Shown here in pieces: positions 32,514 to 35,929 of a DNA stretch of 35,929 nt; the first letter of the stretch is position 1, and every line of letters starts with the position of its first letter. The notes beneath the pieces were generated by a model that ran no database searches, was not told the DNA's origin, and worked only from the letters and a program-made list of their open reading frames with translations. The stretch is from Bacteroidota bacterium. GTDB taxonomy: Bacteria > Bacteroidota > Bacteroidia > Bacteroidales > UBA12481. The translations under genes and the position numbers were made by a program. The stretch lies in NCBI GenBank assembly GCA_018669475.1, contig JABHCC010000054.1, positions 1 through 35,929 of the forward strand. The letters run 5' to 3'.

Positions 32514-33752
32514 ATGACAATAAAAATTCGGAGGATATCTTTTTCATCAATGCTATTATTATCATTACTATTATTAATCTTCTTAGGATCAGTTAGCTGT
32601 CAGCAGAACAATCGCTCCATAGATAATGGTTATAAAAATGGTGTTTATAATGAAAACGGCATTTTAAAACTCCGGGGTGAAGCTTTTTATGGAATCGGGG
32701 TTAACTATTATAGTCTGTTTGTCAGGGTATTAGATAAGCCTGAAGATAAGTCATATGTCAAAGGCCTTGAGCAGTTATCAAGTAAAGGAATCCCATTTGT
32801 TCGTTTCAGAGCTGGCGGTTTTGAGTCTGAAGACTGGGCATTATATCAGCAGAATAAGAAAGCTCATTTTGCAGCTATGGATAAAGTTGTAAAAGAAGCA
32901 GAAAAGCAAAATATTGGACTGATTCCGTCATTATTCTGGACTCTGCATTCTGTACCTGTATTTGTTGACGAACTTGTTGATGAGTATGGGAATGATGACA
33001 GCAAAACAATTGCATTTGTTAGAGAGTATACAAGTGAGTTGCTTGAACGTTACAAAGATTCGCCTGCAATATGGGCATGGGAATTTGGCAATGAGAGTAA
33101 TTTGTTTTGCGATATGCCTGTACAGGTTTTTGGATTAGAAATCGGGGAATTTACAAGTGGAGAAACCTTACAGGGTGAAACAATGGTAAATGCATATCAG
33201 GAATTTGCCAAAGTAATCAGAGAATATGATCAGGACAGAATAATCATAACAGGAAACAGTGAGCCCAGGAAATACATCTGGAATAATATTCACGGTACCT
33301 TATGGAAAACTGATACCAGGGAGCAATACCGAGAAATACTCCTCAGAGATAATCCGGAGGAGATAAATACCATTTCAATAAGAGCTTATTATAATTCAGG
33401 GGATGAGCTGCCTATCGAGACAACCGATTTTAATGATTTCCTTGCAATAATAAAACCCTGGGCTGACAGTGTTGGAAAACCAATTGTTGTTGGGGAATTT
33501 GGAGCCAAAGAAGATTATAATATTACTAATCAGGAGGGGGATACAGTTACAATTAGCACAAAGCAAGCATTTACTGAGAGAATAGATGCCATCCTTGAGA
33601 ATAAAATCCAGCTATCTGCTCTATGGGTATTTGATTTTGATGAGCAGAATGAAAACAGTGGGAATTATTGGAATGTCACTTTTTTAAATAGCAGAAGCTA
33701 TATGTTAGATGCCATTGTTAAAGCAAACGCTTATTTAAGAGAGTCACGATGA
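32514..33752 (+). CDS. GH5-like glycoside hydrolase, exported lipoprotein
   Basis: The protein has 412 residues. A signal sequence of about 28 residues ends at SVSC (Cys29), a relaxed lipobox. A TIM-barrel follows with the layout of clan GH-A: GIGVNYYSLF, GIPFVRFRAGGF, IGLIPSLFW, then the acid/base in WEFGNESN (Glu194) at the end of strand 4 and the nucleophile in PIVVGEFGAKE (Glu328) at strand 7. This fits GH5-like cellulase or mannanase relatives; the substrate cannot be read from sequence. It has no close neighbour in the same operon. The 170-200 bases upstream separate it from the divergent blaI operon and show no complete consensus promoter. Confidence 0.82.
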   Translation: MTIKIRRISFSSMLLLSLLLLIFLGSVSCQQNNRSIDNGYKNGVYNENGILKLRGEAFYGIGVNYYSLFVRVLDKPEDKSYVKGLEQLSSKGIPFVRFRAGGFESEDWALYQQNKKAHFAAMDKVVKEAEKQNIGLIPSLFWTLHSVPVFVDELVDEYGNDDSKTIAFVREYTSELLERYKDSPAIWAWEFGNESNLFCDMPVQVFGLEIGEFTSGETLQGETMVNAYQEFAKVIREYDQDRIIITGNSEPRKYIWNNIHGTLWKTDTREQYREILLRDNPEEINTISIRAYYNSGDELPIETTDFNDFLAIIKPWADSVGKPIVVGEFGAKEDYNITNQEGDTVTISTKQAFTERIDAILENKIQLSALWVFDFDEQNENSGNYWNVTFLNSRSYMLDAIVKANAYLRESR

Positions 33753-34101
33753 GAAAGTAAACCTCCAACTGAAATCATTATTCATTACACGGAATACTTC
33801 TCCCAGATGTTTCCTAATATCCTCTATTACACCTTCATAGCTAATAAATATTCGATAAGCATTCGATAAATATTTGAAGATTTCATTATAAGCAAAACGA
33901 TGGTCTTCACCTTATCTGCCAGGCATATTATCTGGGAGTTAATTCATTGCGACCATATTGAATGATTAATATTGAATGGTTAATATTGAAAGATTTCCTG
34001 CATAAGGACTCATAGAGATGCTTAACTTTTGTATATTTATGTATATTTTGTTGGCAATCTCTTGTGAATCAAAGCATTTGAAAAACTAAACCACTATTGT
34101 A
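33753..34101. other. 349-bp gene-free stretch with short direct repeats
   Basis: No convincing reading frame, RNA gene or terminator was found here. The stretch is AT-rich. It contains the 9-base direct repeat ATTCGATAA at 33850-33858 and 33861-33869, and a threefold 14-base repeat listed separately. The last 60 bases, with TTTTGTATATT-like sequence, probably hold the promoter for the next two genes, but no exact TAnnTTTG match was seen. Confidence 0.5.
33955..33996. repeat. Three tandem 14-bp direct repeats
   Basis: The unit ATATTGAATGATTA occurs at 33955-33968, with one change at 33969-33982 (ATATTGAATGGTTA), and more diverged at 33983-33996 (ATATTGAAAGATTT). It lies 106 bases upstream of the small exported protein gene. 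Confidence 0.75.
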
Positions 34102-34524
34102 ATGAAACCTTTTAGGATTATTAGCCAATTACTCATTGGAGTTTTGTTAGCGTTTTTATTGCATTCGACCTTTACATGCGAATCCGATTATGGCCAAAAT
34201 TATGGTGAGCTGGATGACCCTGAAATTGTCATCGATTACCAGGGCATAAATGAAGGTGGCTCTGCGGTTGAGGTGGCTTTTCTTTCAGGTGATAAGGAAG
34301 CGATAAGAGAAACTCTGAATCTGGAAGCAGTGGAATACTATACTGACTTGCTTGAGGTGGCTTCATCAGCTGATCTACAAGAGTTTGGCCAGATGATAAA
34401 AAGCAGGGAAATAAATGCAGCCAGCGAGCAATACGCCGAGTTTAAATATACTTATGATGGCAAGGAATACACTTTTGCCATGGTTCAGGATACAGATGCT
34501 TCTTGGAAATTGATTCGTTTTTAA
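34102..34524 (+). CDS. Small exported protein of unknown function
   Basis: The protein has 140 residues and I do not recognise the family. A signal sequence (RIISQLLIGVLLAFLLHSTF) is followed by a Cys at 26; the preceding FT does not make a good lipobox, so lipidation is uncertain. The mature part has an acidic linker (YGELDDPEIVID), a helical section (GDKEAIRETLNLEAVEYYTD) and ends in YTYDGKEYTFAMVQDTDASWKLIRF when read in two parts. This beta-strand-rich end resembles the SnoaL/DUF4878-like cone folds ("W K L" near the end), but only weakly. The gene lies 11 bases before the phospholipase-like gene and is probably co-transcribed with it. Confidence 0.72.
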   Translation: MKPFRIISQLLIGVLLAFLLHSTFTCESDYGQNYGELDDPEIVIDYQGINEGGSAVEVAFLSGDKEAIRETLNLEAVEYYTDLLEVASSADLQEFGQMIKSREINAASEQYAEFKYTYDGKEYTFAMVQDTDASWKLIRF

Positions 34525-34535
34525 GCAAAGGAACC

Positions 34536-35929
34536 ATGAAGAAAAAAACAACCATATTACCTATTCTGATCGGTTTTGCGGGCTACTTTATTGCACTTTT
34601 CCTTCTCACTTCTTATGGAAATAAGAGGGCTCATGGTAATTTGAACGAAGCCGTTCTGAATCGTTTTGAGCAAATGGTTCTCAATGGGGATGCCGAGCTA
34701 TCGAACATCTTTAAAAATTACGATTTCGATTTCACCAGTAAGCGTTTAAGCGGAATTGCGGTTGTGGAAGCCGGTCTTTGGCAGATACGTGAAGATGAAA
34801 TAAGTACCAACGCAGCGAATTGGATACGACATGGAGGCTTCAGTGCTGATGAACCAGAATTAGCTGCTAGCTTCCGACATTTCTATGACCCTACTCAGGC
34901 CGAGGGAGAGAGGTATCTTAAAAATCAACTTGATAATCTACTAAACTTCTATGATGTTGTCAATTTCAACCCTAAAGTGGATCATATAGAGTGGGCTATT
35001 GATCATCCTGATCATGCGTACAATTGGGAGAATGGAAAATATGCAATGGAATTGGCTATAGAGCTACCCAACCCAAAAGATAAGGATGCAGAAATGGCCA
35101 TTGCATACAGGGCCCTGGGTGAAACGCTTCACCTAATTGCGGATATGGGCTGTCCGGCTCATGTCAGAGATGACTCCCATCCCTCCGCATTTGGGCAATA
35201 CCTCAATTGGAAGGGGCAACCGCTAATTGGCTCACCTGATCCTTATGAAGAATTGTTTGAGCATCTTGTTTCCTCCATTTTGGGTGCCAGCTCAGGAAAT
35301 GTTGACCCCGCCTTGATTGCCAAAATCAAAAGTTATTCAAGCGTTAAGAAAATCGCAGAGGATTTTGCTGTTTATACAAATGCAAATTATTTTTCTGATC
35401 AAACCATTTCTGGATCCTTAGTATTGCCAAGGCTATGGAAGCATAGAATTCAACCTTCTCCCTTACTTGACGACTGCACTTACCAGGGGCATTTCTACTC
35501 CACAAATATCAGTGGTCATAATGTCCTCATGTGTACTGACATGAGTTACTGGACAGACAAGATCGGCTATAAAGCTTATCCTTATATCGATAAAACCTGC
35601 GTACAATCACAAGCAGCTGCACTTATTCCTCAAATTGCAGCCGTGGGATCACACGTCATGAGAATCTATTTCCCGAAAATTCAAGTGAATGTTAGCCAAA
35701 TTACTAATCAATCAATAGTTGGAGAAGTTGTGCATCAAACTGATTTTGAATACCCGGACAAGCTCTCCTATAATGGCCCGATATATGTTAGAAAAGTTGG
35801 AAGTGACAAAGAAATGGCCACCATTAATTGTGAGAATGGGGAATTTATAGGTCAAATTAATTTGGGGAACGCAAATGAATCCGATCATTTTTATGCAGAA
35901 ATAGAATTTGGTGGAATAAAAGTCAAATC
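34536..35929 (+). CDS. Zinc phospholipase C / S1-P1 nuclease-like protein (partial, 3' end outside window)
   Basis: The frame is open from the ATG at 34536 to the end of the window: 464 codons plus two bases. An N-terminal hydrophobic segment (ILPILIGFAGYFIALFLLTSY) is a signal or anchor. The domain at about 35-390 has the family hallmarks: NWIRHGG (95-101), DEP near 105, RHFYDP (114-119) and LGETLHLIADMGCPAHVRDD. In the last, His199-x3-Asp203-x5-His209 has the same spacing as the zinc ligands of Bacillus phospholipase C and P1 nuclease. Cysteines later in the chain may form disulphides. From about 395 a beta-sandwich begins. A secreted phosphodiesterase is likely; lipid or nucleic acid substrate cannot be told. 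Confidence 0.72.
   Translation, partial: MKKKTTILPILIGFAGYFIALFLLTSYGNKRAHGNLNEAVLNRFEQMVLNGDAELSNIFKNYDFDFTSKRLSGIAVVEAGLWQIREDEISTNAANWIRHGGFSADEPELAASFRHFYDPTQAEGERYLKNQLDNLLNFYDVVNFNPKVDHIEWAIDHPDHAYNWENGKYAMELAIELPNPKDKDAEMAIAYRALGETLHLIADMGCPAHVRDDSHPSAFGQYLNWKGQPLIGSPDPYEELFEHLVSSILGASSGNVDPALIAKIKSYSSVKKIAEDFAVYTNANYFSDQTISGSLVLPRLWKHRIQPSPLLDDCTYQGHFYSTNISGHNVLMCTDMSYWTDKIGYKAYPYIDKTCVQSQAAALIPQIAAVGSHVMRIYFPKIQVNVSQITNQSIVGEVVHQTDFEYPDKLSYNGPIYVRKVGSDKEMATINCENGEFIGQINLGNANESDHFYAEIEFGGIKVK

Noticed and set aside
33907-33937. Hairpin with CCAG/CTGG arms as terminator of the GH5-like gene
   Set aside because: The stem is only four bases with a long loop and has no T run.

Overview
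This is a chromosomal segment from a member of the Bacteroidota, probably a Marinilabiliales/Bacteroidales-type heterotroph; genus and species cannot be named from it. The evidence is type IX secretion (T9SS) C-terminal sorting domains on two secreted proteins, the DUF5606 and PUR-alpha-like DUF3276 small proteins, a BlaI/M56 pair, an N-terminally extended NusB, promoters of the TTG-N19/20-TAnnTTTG type, and an absence of obvious Shine-Dalgarno sequences. No rRNA, tRNA, CRISPR array, transposase or phage gene was recognised.

Left part (1-8.2 kb): housekeeping genes. The tail of an unidentified lysine-rich protein is followed by phoH (minus), then a divergent SAM-hydrolase-like gene overlapping mazG (plus), DUF5606 and a DjlA/TerB-like J-domain protein (minus). 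Next is the cluster nusB - DUF1573 lipoprotein - yajC - ybbR-like - coaE (minus). It has one consensus promoter before nusB, a second before the DUF1573 gene, and an intrinsic terminator between yajC and ybbR. A PUR/DUF3276 gene (plus) ends this block.

Middle (8.2-22.9 kb): accessory, mostly exported proteins. These are a BamA/TamA-like beta-barrel, a large beta-sandwich/TIM-barrel protein fused to a SUMF1-like domain, an AT-hook protein, and a GH63-like (alpha/alpha)6 glycosidase. They are followed by a 1368-residue three-LamG plus beta-helix T9SS protein, a periplasmic gamma-glutamyltransferase and a T9SS-exported CotH-family kinase-like protein. A 13-unit heptanucleotide repeat array lies between the last two genes.

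Right part (22.9-35.9 kb): an overlapping operon encodes an ECF sigma factor, a zinc-finger anti-sigma factor and a membrane-anchored lipoprotein. Then come purL and, convergently, a PurF homologue that lacks the glutaminase nucleophile. A BlaI-type repressor sits in a tight operon with a BlaR1-like M56 membrane protease whose periplasmic part is an M23 (LytM) peptidase domain. The end holds a GH5-like lipoprotein, a 349-bp gene-free stretch, a small exported protein and a truncated zinc phospholipase C/P1-nuclease-like protein.

The most promising second-look items are the BlaI - M56/M23 unit with a dyad inside its promoter, the PurF homologue with intact Fe-S and PRPP sites but no nucleophile, the SAM-hydrolase homologue without its catalytic triad, the SUMF1 fusion without the copper cysteines, and the heptanucleotide array.
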